Shown here in pieces: positions 27,212 through 35,488 of a stretch of DNA of 64,000 nucleotides. Below the pieces are notes generated by a model. The model was given only the letters and a program-made list of their open reading frames with translations. It was not told the DNA's origin and ran no database searches. This stretch comes from Cellulophaga sp. HaHaR_3_176. Its GTDB lineage: Bacteria; Bacteroidota; Bacteroidia; Flavobacteriales; Flavobacteriaceae. Every line of letters begins with the position of its first letter. The stretch's first letter is position 1. A program made the position numbers and the translations under genes. Location: assembly GCF_019021925.1 (NCBI RefSeq), contig NZ_CP058990.1, positions 2,444,001 through 2,508,000 on the forward strand, read 5' to 3'.

Positions 27212-27604
27212 TTATATGTTTCTCAAAACTTTTACAGCTTCTTTAGCTCCAGATAATTCAGCATACTGTAAAGCTGTATATCCTATTTTAGATTTTACTT
27301 CTTCGTCTGCGCCATTTGCTATAAGTATGTTTATCAGCTCTACATTATTATAACGTGCAGCATACATTAAAGGCGTCATACCGTTTACTTTGGTCTTAAC
27401 TTCTACATCTGCGCCAAAAGCTATAAACTTCCTTACAATTGCTACATTATTCTGTGCAACCGCAATACTTAATGGTGCTACATCTTTAATTGATGTTGCA
27501 ACTATTTTCTTTGATTTTAAATCTGAATTGTTGTTGTTTGCATTTGCTGCAGTTGTCAATGTCATTCCAATAATAAGTCCGAAAGCGATGATTGATTTTT
27601 TCAT
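27212..27604 (-). CDS. Exported ankyrin-repeat protein, copy 1
   Basis: A 130-aa protein with a signal peptide (ending TTAANANNN) and about two and a half ankyrin repeats (PLSIAVAQNNVAIVRKFIAFG, MTPLMYAARYNNVELINIL, YTALQYAELSGAKEAVKVL). Copy 1 is identical to copies 2 and 3 except at the C-terminus (VKVLRNI), where the repeat unit ends. It has no terminator behind it, unlike the other copies, so transcription may continue into the two small genes downstream. Ankyrin repeats bind proteins; the export signal points to a periplasmic or outer-membrane partner. Confidence 0.88.
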   Translation of the reverse strand: MKKSIIAFGLIIGMTLTTAANANNNNSDLKSKKIVATSIKDVAPLSIAVAQNNVAIVRKFIAFGADVEVKTKVNGMTPLMYAARYNNVELINILIANGADEEVKSKIGYTALQYAELSGAKEAVKVLRNI

Positions 27605-27645
27605 AATATAAAGTTTTAAAATTATTGTTATTTTGTTTCTTATTG

Positions 27646-27716
27646 TAAATTTACATTGATTATCAAGTAATTAAACTTCTTTTATGACCAACGGTAAAAT
27701 TTAATCACTGAACGGA
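27646..27716 (-). promoter_or_regulatory. LytTR operator and -7 element of ankyrin copy 1
   Basis: Minus-strand 9-mers TCCGTTCAG and ACCGTTGGT, 12 bp apart (27687-27716), then 33 bp to TAAATTTA (27646-27653). The operator ends just upstream of the expected -33 region, as for an activator. Confidence 0.75.
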
Positions 27717-27764
27717 AAATCATATTTAAATACTTTTTTACATACTTCGTAAAAATTAAAAAAC

Positions 27765-27796
27765 AAAAAAGCGAACCCATTGGCTCGCTTTTTTTA
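27765..27796 (-). terminator. Terminator of ankyrin copy 2
   Basis: GCGAGCC and GGGTTCGC can pair (one wobble) around a short loop, with A-runs and T-runs on both sides. It lies 25 bp after the stop of copy 2. Confidence 0.8.
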
Positions 27797-27820
27797 TTGA
27801 TTGATGATGATTATATTTTA

Positions 27821-28210
27821 TTACTTTCTCAAAAGTTTTACAGCTTCTTTAGCTCCAGATAATTCAGCATATTGTAAAGCTGTATATCCTATTTTAGATT
27901 TTACTTCTTCGTCTGCGCCATTTGCTATAAGTATGTTTATCAGCTCTACATTATTATAACGTGCAGCATACATTAAAGGCGTCATACCGTTTACTTTGGT
28001 CTTAACTTCTACATCTGCGCCAAAAGCTATAAACTTCCTTACAATTGCTACATTATTCTGTGCAACCGCAATACTTAATGGTGCTACATCTTTAATTGAT
28101 GTTGCAACTATTTTCTTTGATTTTAAATCTGAATTGTTGTTGTTTGCATTTGCTGCAGTTGTCAATGTCATTCCAATAATAAGTCCGAAAGCGATGATTG
28201 ATTTTTTCAT
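27821..28210 (-). CDS. Exported ankyrin-repeat protein, copy 2
   Basis: A 129-aa product identical in sequence to copy 3 and to copy 1 up to the last residues (ends VKLLRK). Signal peptide and ankyrin repeats as in copy 1. It has its own LytTR operator, -7 element and terminator, so it forms a complete one-gene transcription unit. Confidence 0.88.
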   Translation of the reverse strand: MKKSIIAFGLIIGMTLTTAANANNNNSDLKSKKIVATSIKDVAPLSIAVAQNNVAIVRKFIAFGADVEVKTKVNGMTPLMYAARYNNVELINILIANGADEEVKSKIGYTALQYAELSGAKEAVKLLRK

Positions 28211-28251
28211 AATATAAAGTTTTAAAATTATTGTTATTTTGTTTCTTATTG

Positions 28252-28322
28252 TAAATTTACATTGATTATCAAGTAATTAAACTTCTTTTATGACCAACGG
28301 TAAAATTTAATCACTGAACGGA
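28252..28322 (-). promoter_or_regulatory. LytTR operator and -7 element of ankyrin copy 2
   Basis: Same sequence and spacing as copy 1, shifted by 606 bp: 9-mers at 28293-28322 and TAAATTTA at 28252-28259. Confidence 0.75.
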
Positions 28323-28370
28323 AAATCATATTTAAATACTTTTTTACATACTTCGTAAAAATTAAAAAAC

Positions 28371-28402
28371 AAAAAAGCGAACCCATTGGCTCGCTTTTTT
28401 TA
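28371..28402 (-). terminator. Terminator of ankyrin copy 3
   Basis: The same GCGAGCC/GGGTTCGC stem with flanking A and T runs as at 27765, one period further along, 25 bp after the stop of copy 3. Confidence 0.8.
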
Positions 28403-28426
28403 TTGATTGATGATGATTATATTTTA

Positions 28427-28816
28427 TTACTTTCTTAAAAGTTTTACAGCTTCTTTAGCTCCAGATAATTCAGCATATTGTAAAGCTGTATATCCTATTT
28501 TAGATTTTACTTCTTCGTCTGCGCCATTTGCTATAAGTATGTTTATCAGCTCTACATTATTATAACGTGCAGCATACATTAAAGGCGTCATACCGTTTAC
28601 TTTGGTCTTAACTTCTACGTCTGCGCCAAAAGCTATAAACTTCCTTACAATTGCTACATTATTCTGTGCAACCGCAATACTTAATGGTGCTACATCTTTA
28701 ATTGATGTTGCAACTATTTTCTTTGATTTTAAATCTGAATTGTTGTTGTTTGCATTTGCTGCAGTTGTCAATGTCATTCCAATAATAAGTCCGAAAGCGA
28801 TGATTGATTTTTTCAT
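28427..28816 (-). CDS. Exported ankyrin-repeat protein, copy 3
   Basis: A 129-aa product identical to copy 2; the DNA differs by isolated silent changes only (for example near 28618). Complete transcription unit with operator upstream and terminator downstream. Identity of copies 1-3 suggests either very recent duplication or gene conversion. Confidence 0.88.
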   Translation of the reverse strand: MKKSIIAFGLIIGMTLTTAANANNNNSDLKSKKIVATSIKDVAPLSIAVAQNNVAIVRKFIAFGADVEVKTKVNGMTPLMYAARYNNVELINILIANGADEEVKSKIGYTALQYAELSGAKEAVKLLRK

Positions 28817-28857
28817 AATATAAAGTTTTAAAATTATTGTTATTTTGTTTCTTATTG

Positions 28858-28928
28858 TAAATTTACATTGATTATCAAGTAATTAAACTTCTTTTATGAC
28901 CAACGGTAAAATTTAATCACTGAACGGA
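28858..28928 (-). promoter_or_regulatory. LytTR operator and -7 element of ankyrin copy 3
   Basis: 9-mers at 28899-28928 and TAAATTTA at 28858-28865, the same layout as the other copies. Confidence 0.75.
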
Positions 28929-28976
28929 AAATCATATTTAAATACTGTTTTACATACTTCGTAAAAATTAAAAAAC

Positions 28977-29008
28977 AAAAAAGCGACCCCATTGGCTCGC
29001 TTTTTTTA
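28977..29008 (-). terminator. Terminator of ankyrin copy 4
   Basis: The stem of the other copies with one base change on the left arm (GCGACCCC in place of GCGAACCC), 25 bp after the stop of copy 4. Confidence 0.75.
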
Positions 29009-29032
29009 TTGATTGATGATGATTATATTTTA

Positions 29033-29422
29033 TTACTTTCTTAAAAGTTTTACAGCTTCTTTAGCTCCAGATAATTCAGCATATTGTAAAGCTGTATATC
29101 CTATTTTAGATTTTACTTCTTCGTCTGCGCCATTTGCTATAAGTATGTTTATCAGCTCTACATTATTATAACGTGCAGCATACATTAAAGGCGTCATACC
29201 GTTTACTTTGGTCTTAACTTCTACATCTGCGCCAAAAGCTATAAACTTCTTTACAATTGCTACATTATTCCGTGCAACCGCAATACTTAATGGTGCTACA
29301 TCTTTAATTGATGTTGTAACTATTTTCTTTGATTTTAAATCTGAATTGTTGTTGTTTGCATTTGCTGCAGTTGTTAATGTCATTCCAATAATAAGTCCGA
29401 AAGCGATGATTGATTTTTTCAT
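29033..29422 (-). CDS. Exported ankyrin-repeat protein, copy 4
   Basis: A 129-aa product with three substitutions relative to copies 2 and 3: VATSIK to VTTSIK, AQNN to ARNN and VRKF to VKKF. It is the first copy in transcription order and the most divergent, so it may be the ancestral copy. Operator, -7 element and terminator are present. Confidence 0.88.
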   Translation of the reverse strand: MKKSIIAFGLIIGMTLTTAANANNNNSDLKSKKIVTTSIKDVAPLSIAVARNNVAIVKKFIAFGADVEVKTKVNGMTPLMYAARYNNVELINILIANGADEEVKSKIGYTALQYAELSGAKEAVKLLRK

Positions 29423-29463
29423 AATATAAAGTTTTAAAATTATTGTTATTTTGTTTCTTATTG

Positions 29464-29534
29464 TAAATTTACATTGATTATCAAGTAATTAAACTTCTTT
29501 TATGACCAACGGTAAAATTTAATCACTGAACGGA
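29464..29534 (-). promoter_or_regulatory. LytTR operator and -7 element of ankyrin copy 4
   Basis: 9-mers at 29505-29534 and TAAATTTA at 29464-29471, the same layout as the other copies. The repeat unit ends about 50 bp further upstream. Confidence 0.75.
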
Positions 29535-29582
29535 AAATCATATTTAAATACTTTTTTACATACTTCGTAAAAATTAAAAAAC

Positions 29583-29606
29583 AAAAAAGGGAGCCAATTG
29601 GCTCCC
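29583..29606 (-). terminator. Terminator of the S9 peptidase gene
   Basis: A perfect palindrome GGGAGCCAATTGGCTCCC (29589-29606) followed on the minus strand by six T residues. It lies 27 bp after the peptidase stop, exactly where the 606-bp repeat stops matching. Confidence 0.9.
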
Positions 29607-29632
29607 TACTTTTCTGAATCTTAAAATATGTT

Positions 29633-31954
29633 TTAATCTCTTAAAAGCATCACTTCAGATTTATTACCTAAATGCTTTGCATAAAAACCTAACATTGCTT
29701 CATACAACTCAATTATATTTTCTTCCTTAGAAAAACCGTGTCCTTCATCGTATTTTACCATGTATGGTACATCAACTCCTTTTTCTCTAAGAGCACTTAC
29801 AATTTGATCAGACTCGTCAATATTTACACGTGGGTCATTAGCACCTTGAACTACAAAAAGTGGTTTTTTAATTTTATCAATATGAAATACCGGTGATACT
29901 TCTTCCATAATCACTTTTTCCTCAGGAACATCCTCATCATACCAAACCTCTTTTATAATCTTTACATATGGTTTCCAATAAGGAGGCATTGTATTCATAA
30001 ACGTAAATATGTTAGATACTCCTACATAATCTACACCACAAGCATATAAATCTGGTGTTTTTGTCAAGCCTCTTAAAACAGCATAGCCACCGTGACTTCC
30101 ACCATAAATTGCTGCTTTATCTTTATCTACCCAACCTTGTTCTATAACATACTGTAAACCATCTTCCACATCGTCCATTGCTTTTCTACCAATTTGCTTG
30201 AATCCAGATTCTAAAAATTCTTTTCCGTAACCGCCAGAAATTCTAAAATTTACTTGCAATGTAGCATAACCTCTACTTGCAAAAAGTTGTGCTTCTGGAC
30301 CAAATCCCCAAGAATCTCTTATCCCTTGTGGTCCACCATGTGGATTTACAATTACAGGAACTTTTTCCCCATTTATTGCTGCTTTAGGTAAGGTTATGTA
30401 TCCATGAATAGTTAAGCCATCTCTACTTTTAAAGGTAATTGGTCGCATTTCGGCCATATCTTCTTCCTTTAGTTGAGGCATTAGGTTATATACCAATTTA
30501 AATTCGTCTTTCTTCACATCATATGAATAATAAACTCCATATAATTTATCGCTACTTACAACTAATAAATAGTTATTTTCATCATCGGTAGCATCCGTAA
30601 TTCCAAATTGCTTTCCTGCAAATTCTTTTTCAAATTTTTGATGTAATTTTTTATAATAAGCACTTACAGGCACAATAACAGACTTTTCTCCTTCATACTG
30701 AAAATAGTCTAATTCGTAATTACGCTTTCTAGATAATGCTAAGTTTGATACATCATAATCTTTATTCGAAAAAACTTTTTTCAGCTCTTTGTTCAATTTA
30801 AAATCATATAATATGATTTCAGATTTATCACTATTCAAATTAGAAACTACATAAGCGTCATTTGGGTTCTCTGTAGCATAATTAAAGCTTAAAATAGTAA
30901 AAGCATCTTTCCAACTTAGACTTTTTACCACTTCAAAAACGCCATCATTATTAGCATAATATAAATCTTGATCTACACCATCACGTAATTTAGTAAACGC
31001 TTTTAATTTTCCATCTTCATCAAAATTATAACCCATAATTGGGTTTGTAACATCTTCATTTGTATATAATTGCTCTAATTTTCCTGTTACTACATTCAAC
31101 TTATACGGATCAAAAATTTGAGGATTATTCTTATTTAAAGAGATAATAATATGATCTTTATCTTCCTTTAATAGCTTTAAAAAATCGGCTTGTACTTTTT
31201 CAAAAGGCGTTAAATCTTTCTGATTAGAACCATCTAAATCTGCAGCATATATATGATAGTTTTCATCACCACCTTTATCCATTAAATATACAAGGCGATT
31301 GTTGTTTACCCAACCATATCGACGAATTAATTCGTCTTTCTCTTCAATAGCTCTCGTAACATTTTCTGTAGCTATTTCTTTTACATACACATGGCGTTTT
31401 CCATTTTTATCTTTCTCCATGTATGATATGTATTTACCATTTGGAGAATAATTAAATGAAGAAGCGTTAGGCTTTGCAAAATAATCCGAAACGGAGTATT
31501 TAAAATCACCTCTATCTGCACTTGCCATTGCTTTCAATGCTTCATCAGAACTAGGTAATGCTGTATTTCCAGGAATCATTATAACTGTTTTTTCCAAAAC
31601 TAAAGGAAATTCCATTTCTCCTTGGTAAAAAGTACCAGAAATTTTATCATTTTCAATAGCACCTACATATTTTATACCTGCTTGTTTAAAAACAATTGTC
31701 AATTCCTTATCCACTAAAGTAGTTTCATCCATTGGGATACCTGTTGCACCCTGTGCCGGACTATCCATGGTAGTAGTTAATTCTCCATCAGTTTCCGTAA
31801 TATTAAAAATTAGCGGCATGTCATTTCCCTGAACAGTAAGTGTTCCTTTCCAAGATCCTGATACATCTTGGGCATTTGCAAATTGTGCACTCAAAGTTGT
31901 GACCGTGAATAGCACAAAAAAAATAAATCTAATTTTGTGGTTGTTTTTTTTCAT
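29633..31954 (-). CDS. Secreted S9-family peptidase (prolyl oligopeptidase/acylaminoacyl-peptidase type)
   Basis: A 773-aa exported serine peptidase with a signal peptide ending QFANAQ. Residues about 30-125 form a small beta domain (GSWKGTLTVQGNDMPL and following) often fused to Bacteroidota alpha/beta hydrolases. A beta-propeller covers about 150-500. The catalytic domain has the nucleophile in GGSHGGYA, the Asp in GANDPRVN and the His in DEGHGFS. Such enzymes remove short peptides in the periplasm. It lies just upstream of the ankyrin array and shares its LytTR operator architecture, so both probably respond to the same signal. Confidence 0.92.
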   Translation of the reverse strand: MKKNNHKIRFIFFVLFTVTTLSAQFANAQDVSGSWKGTLTVQGNDMPLIFNITETDGELTTTMDSPAQGATGIPMDETTLVDKELTIVFKQAGIKYVGAIENDKISGTFYQGEMEFPLVLEKTVIMIPGNTALPSSDEALKAMASADRGDFKYSVSDYFAKPNASSFNYSPNGKYISYMEKDKNGKRHVYVKEIATENVTRAIEEKDELIRRYGWVNNNRLVYLMDKGGDENYHIYAADLDGSNQKDLTPFEKVQADFLKLLKEDKDHIIISLNKNNPQIFDPYKLNVVTGKLEQLYTNEDVTNPIMGYNFDEDGKLKAFTKLRDGVDQDLYYANNDGVFEVVKSLSWKDAFTILSFNYATENPNDAYVVSNLNSDKSEIILYDFKLNKELKKVFSNKDYDVSNLALSRKRNYELDYFQYEGEKSVIVPVSAYYKKLHQKFEKEFAGKQFGITDATDDENNYLLVVSSDKLYGVYYSYDVKKDEFKLVYNLMPQLKEEDMAEMRPITFKSRDGLTIHGYITLPKAAINGEKVPVIVNPHGGPQGIRDSWGFGPEAQLFASRGYATLQVNFRISGGYGKEFLESGFKQIGRKAMDDVEDGLQYVIEQGWVDKDKAAIYGGSHGGYAVLRGLTKTPDLYACGVDYVGVSNIFTFMNTMPPYWKPYVKIIKEVWYDEDVPEEKVIMEEVSPVFHIDKIKKPLFVVQGANDPRVNIDESDQIVSALREKGVDVPYMVKYDEGHGFSKEENIIELYEAMLGFYAKHLGNKSEVMLLRD

Positions 31955-31987
31955 AATATATAGTTTTAAGGGTATTTATTTCTAGTG

Positions 31988-32058
31988 TAAAACTACAACG
32001 ACACTACTGGTTTACATATCAATATATGACTAGCGGTAAAATTTAGTGACTGAACGGA
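31988..32058 (-). promoter_or_regulatory. LytTR operator and -7 element of the S9 peptidase gene
   Basis: Minus-strand 9-mers TCCGTTCAG and ACCGCTAGT are 12 bp apart (32029-32058; the second deviates by one core base), followed after 33 bp by TAGTTTTA (31988-31995). Apart from the LytTR core the sequence around it differs from the ankyrin promoters, so the shared spacing is meaningful. Confidence 0.7.
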
Positions 32059-32111
32059 AACTTAAATAATGTAAATGTTTTAAATGCTTATTAGCAAACA
32101 CTTTAAACCTA

Positions 32112-32459
32112 TTACCAAATTACCTTATATAATTGCATACCTATAATAAAGCCTAACCAGAGTCCTAAAATTATAATTAAAATCAGTAAATTTCTAGAGC
32201 TTTTTGCCATATAGTTTTCTATATTTAATGGCATACTATTTTTATGAATTTTAAAAGATTTAAAATTGGGGAATACTAAATTTCTTTCAAAACGAACATC
32301 ATAATTGTTACCTCCAAAAGTAAAATAATGTTCCGAACGTAATAGCCCAAATTTCTCAGAAACTTTAGCTCCATTTAATAAAACCCGTTCTTTGCCCATT
32401 AAGGAATTAAAAACTTCAATTTTATTATCTTCTATATAGAACTCTGCTCGTTTTTTCAT
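32112..32459 (-). CDS. Small membrane-anchored protein, paralogue of the gene at 26591
   Basis: A 115-aa protein from ATG 32459: beta-rich N-terminal domain (FYIEDNKIEVFNSLMGKE, LNGAKVSEKFG) and a C-terminal membrane helix (LLILIIILGLWLGFIIGMQL). The start was chosen over 32546 because the paralogue at 26591 begins at the equivalent residue. Function unknown. With its paralogue it brackets the ankyrin-peptidase block. It lies directly upstream of the peptidase operator and has no LytTR box of its own that I can see. Confidence 0.72.
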   Translation of the reverse strand: MKKRAEFYIEDNKIEVFNSLMGKERVLLNGAKVSEKFGLLRSEHYFTFGGNNYDVRFERNLVFPNFKSFKIHKNSMPLNIENYMAKSSRNLLILIIILGLWLGFIIGMQLYKVIW

Positions 32460-32624
32460 TGAAATAGCCTGTGTCGTCTTCAAGAAAAGACAACTTAAAT
32501 TATAATTTTTTGTTTTATCGGGGAGGTTGGTAATATTTACGTTCAAAACGCAAATTTGGATTACAAAACTAAAAAATAAATTAAATAAAAAACTTAAAGT
32601 TGTGTTAACACTAAGGTTTGAACG

Positions 32625-33155
32625 TTAATGTCTTAGTTTATTCGGAGGATATTTTTCAAAAACTTTACTTACAATAGCTTGTAAGTTTTTCTCTCTTGCT
32701 TCTGGAGAACTTTTTTCATTAAAGCTACTTACCCCTGTTGCTTCCCAAAATAAAAATTCTTTTTGACTATCAACAAGATCAAATTGAATTTCTCTTTCTT
32801 GTTTAGCATTACCTAAAGGTAAACCTATAGATATTCCTCCACCAAGATTACGCCCTGAACCACCAAGACCAACACCAACATTATTATTTTGTGGCGCTTT
32901 GTAAGATGCGCTTTCTATATTAATAAAAAAATCAGGCTCTTCAGATAATTTAATACCCTTTGCTTGCATTGTAGAATCAACAAGTACTAAAATTCTTTTT
33001 GTATCTAAACCGCTTAATCCGGTTTCCATATTTGGATAATAATTATAAGTAGAATAACTAGAAAAGTCTGTTTCTTTATCATAGTCATAATTTACGTTAA
33101 CTGCAGCGCAAGAAACGAATAATAGAACTACTAAAAAGAAACCTATCTTTTTCAT
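32625..33155 (-). CDS. DUF4136-family lipoprotein
   Basis: A 176-aa protein with a lipoprotein signal (FLVVLLFVSCAAVNV) followed by the DUF4136 pattern: YDYDKETDFSSYSTYNYYP, then LVDSTMQAKGIKLSEEPDFFINI, a Gly-rich stretch (GVGLGGSGRNLGGGISIGL) and the terminal KVFEKYPP. Members are anchored in the outer membrane of Bacteroidota; function unknown. Single gene. Confidence 0.9.
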   Translation of the reverse strand: MKKIGFFLVVLLFVSCAAVNVNYDYDKETDFSSYSTYNYYPNMETGLSGLDTKRILVLVDSTMQAKGIKLSEEPDFFINIESASYKAPQNNNVGVGLGGSGRNLGGGISIGLPLGNAKQEREIQFDLVDSQKEFLFWEATGVSSFNEKSSPEAREKNLQAIVSKVFEKYPPNKLRH

Positions 33156-33214
33156 TTGTAAATATTTAATTTAAAAATAAGCAAAAAGCACCCTTACATC
33201 AAACAATTAACAAA

Positions 33215-34216
33215 TTAATCGTTTAACATTCTCCAAAGTTTATCTTTTAGCTCAATAAGTCCGGTTTGCACAACAGAAGAAATAAAATGATACGGCGTTC
33301 CTTCAAACTCTACATCAAGCTCTTTAGCCATTTCTTCTTTAAGCTCATCATCTAACATGTCACTTTTAGAAATAACTACTAAACGTTCTTTGTCTAACAT
33401 TTCTGGGTTATACCTACGTAATTCATCTAAAAGAATTTCGTATTCTTTTTTAATATCTTTACTATCTGCAGGTACCAAAAATAATAGCGTTGAGTTACGC
33501 TCTATATGTCTTAAAAAATAATATCCTAACCCTTTACCTTCTGCTGCTCCTTCTATAATTCCAGGAATATCAGCCATAACAAAACTCTGAAACTCACGAT
33601 ACTTTACAATTCCTAAATTAGGCTTCAGCGTCGTAAACTCGTAATCTGCTATTTTAGGTCTTGCTGTCGTTAAAACTGACAGTAAAGTAGATTTACCTGC
33701 ATTAGGGAAACCAACCAAACCAACATCTGCCAATAGCTTAAGCTCTAAAATTACGGCTAACTCTCCTCCTGGTATTCCAGGCTGAGCATATCTTGGTGTT
33801 TGATTAGTTGATGTTTTAAAGTGCCAGTTTCCTCGACCACCTAAACCACCTGGCAAAAGAACTTTCTCTTCTCCCGCTTCCGTAATTTCCATAATTACTT
33901 CTTCGGTATCTGCATCTTTAATTACAGTACCTAATGGCACATCTAAATACACATCTTCACCATCAGACCCTGTACTTCTACTTTTTGCACCATGTGCTCC
34001 ATGCCCTGCTCTAAAGCTACGCTTGAATTTAAAAGTTAACAGTGTCCATAAATCTTTACTACCACGAACTATAATATGACCTCCACGACCACCATCACCA
34101 CCATCAGGACCACCTTTAGTAATAAACTTTTCACGGTGCAAATGCACAGAACCTTTTCCTCCGTTACCAGATTCCAAATTTACTTTTACGTAATCTACAA
34201 AATTTCCCTCCGTCAT
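33215..34216 (-). CDS. obgE: GTPase ObgE/CgtA
   Basis: A 333-aa Obg-family GTPase with the Gly-rich Obg fold ([29 protein letters not shown]), then the G domain: G1 [10 protein letters not shown]3 [10 protein letters not shown]4 in SKSD, and G5 ISSV. It lacks the long C-terminal extension of E. coli Obg, as is common in this phylum. It takes part in late 50S ribosome assembly and stress control. It lies downstream of the hpt-adk gene on the same strand with a 46-bp gap. Confidence 0.95.
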   Translation of the reverse strand: MTEGNFVDYVKVNLESGNGGKGSVHLHREKFITKGGPDGGDGGRGGHIIVRGSKDLWTLLTFKFKRSFRAGHGAHGAKSRSTGSDGEDVYLDVPLGTVIKDADTEEVIMEITEAGEEKVLLPGGLGGRGNWHFKTSTNQTPRYAQPGIPGGELAVILELKLLADVGLVGFPNAGKSTLLSVLTTARPKIADYEFTTLKPNLGIVKYREFQSFVMADIPGIIEGAAEGKGLGYYFLRHIERNSTLLFLVPADSKDIKKEYEILLDELRRYNPEMLDKERLVVISKSDMLDDELKEEMAKELDVEFEGTPYHFISSVVQTGLIELKDKLWRMLND

Positions 34217-34262
34217 TGCTATCTAAATGTGTTGTGTTCTATTGGTATTTCAGCTTTAAATA

Positions 34263-35372
34263 TTAAAGCTTGTCAATAACCGCTTTTAAGCGATTTGTAA
34301 TTTCTGCAATTTCACCAATACCATTTACGCTATAGAATTTATTTTTCCCTTCGTAATATGATTTTAATGGCGCTGTTTTCTCGTTATATTCTTCAAAACG
34401 ATTACGGATTTTAGCTTCGTCTTGATCATCTGATCTTCCGCTTACTTTACCTCTTTCTAGTAATCGTTGTATTAAAATTTCATCGTTAGCTTCTAAAGCA
34501 ACTGTTGCATTTACTTGCATATCTTTAGAATCTAAAAAAGCATCTAATGCTTCTGCTTGTGCGGTAGTTCTTGGAAAACCATCAAATATAAACCCACTTG
34601 CATCTGCATTCTTTTCAACCTCATCTTCCAACATTTTTATAGTAACCTCATCTGGTACTAAATCTCCTTTATCAATGTAAGATTTTGCTAAAATACCTAG
34701 TTCAGTCCCATTTTTTATATTGTATCGAAAAACATCACCTGTAGAAATATGTTTCAGATTATATTCTGACTTTAAAAACTCTGCCTGCGTGCCCTTGCCA
34801 GCACCTGGTTTTCCGAAAATCACAAGATTGATCATAGTATTTTGGTTTAGTTGATATACTTCTTTTAAATTTCTTCCTAGCTCATTATAATCAAGGCCAT
34901 ACCCTACAATAAATTTGTCTGGTATTTCCATTCCCACATAATCTATATTGTATTCTCCATTATAAACTGAAGGCTTATGAAATAATGTCGCAATTTTAAA
35001 TTCTCGTACATTGGTTTTTGAAAACAAATGCACCAGTTCTTTCAAAGTTCGCCCAGTATCAATAATATCTTCAATAATAATTACGCTTCTTCCTTTTATT
35101 GATTCGGAAGGAACCTCTAATAAAGTTTCAACAATACCTGTTGATGTTAACCCACTATACGAGCTTAATTTCACAAATGAAACCTCACAAGGGTGTTCGT
35201 AAGCTTTCAGTAAGTCAGAAACAAACATAAATGAACCATTTAAAACGCCAATAAATATTGGTGTTTCATCCTTATAGTCTGCTGCAATAGCATCTGCAAC
35301 TTTCTGTACAGCTACCTTAACTTCTTCTTGGCTAAGGAATGGTCTAAAATGCTTATCGTGTAGCTTTATCAC
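34263..35372 (-). CDS. Hypoxanthine phosphoribosyltransferase-adenylate kinase fusion
   Basis: One frame codes for two purine enzymes. Residues about 1-175 are a hypoxanthine/guanine phosphoribosyltransferase (PRPP loop VIIIEDIIDTGRTLKEL); from about residue 182 (MINLVIFGKPGAGKGTQ) a complete adenylate kinase follows (P-loop GKPGAGKGT, FDGFPRT, LLERGKVSGRSDD). I chose GTG 35372 (369 aa) since a TATATTTG promoter element lies at 35393-35400, which excludes the ATG at 35486. The Met at the domain junction could also be an internal start giving free adenylate kinase. Known in Flavobacteriaceae. Divergent from purK. Confidence 0.93.
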   Translation of the reverse strand: MIKLHDKHFRPFLSQEEVKVAVQKVADAIAADYKDETPIFIGVLNGSFMFVSDLLKAYEHPCEVSFVKLSSYSGLTSTGIVETLLEVPSESIKGRSVIIIEDIIDTGRTLKELVHLFSKTNVREFKIATLFHKPSVYNGEYNIDYVGMEIPDKFIVGYGLDYNELGRNLKEVYQLNQNTMINLVIFGKPGAGKGTQAEFLKSEYNLKHISTGDVFRYNIKNGTELGILAKSYIDKGDLVPDEVTIKMLEDEVEKNADASGFIFDGFPRTTAQAEALDAFLDSKDMQVNATVALEANDEILIQRLLERGKVSGRSDDQDEAKIRNRFEEYNEKTAPLKSYYEGKNKFYSVNGIGEIAEITNRLKAVIDKL

Positions 35373-35392
35373 GGTATTTTTTTTTGAGTTGA

Positions 35393-35461
35393 CAAATATA
35401 GCGTTTTGATTTCTCTTTTTACTTCTAACATGGCTGGTTTTAAGAATTCGGTGTATTTTTG
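35393..35461. promoter_or_regulatory. Divergent -7 elements for hpt-adk (minus) and purK (plus)
   Basis: TATATTTG on the minus strand (35393-35400) serves the GTG start at 35372; TATTTTTG on the plus strand (35454-35461) serves purK at 35489. Both match TAnnTTTG exactly; clear TTTG partners upstream were not found. Confidence 0.55.
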
Positions 35462-35488
35462 TAATCAACATAGAATTCTGTAACAATT

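Larger units (their letters stand above)
27225..29588. repeat. Four tandem copies of a 606-bp ankyrin gene unit
   Basis: Start codons of the four genes lie at 27604, 28210, 28816 and 29422, exactly 606 bp apart, and the non-coding parts (operator, -7 element, terminator) are repeated with the same period. Copies differ by only a few bases; copy 4 is the most divergent (three amino-acid changes). The unit breaks off near 27225 on the left and at about 29588 on the right, where a different terminator stem begins. This is a recent or homogenised tandem amplification whose copy number may vary between cells. Confidence 0.95.

Noticed and set aside
27225..29588. Regular direct repeats as a CRISPR array
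   Set aside because: The 606-bp units are whole genes with nearly identical sequence; there are no short repeats with variable spacers.
35484..35486. Upstream ATG as start of the hpt-adk fusion
   Set aside because: The added 38 residues do not belong to the family, and a TATATTTG element at 35393-35400 lies downstream of it.
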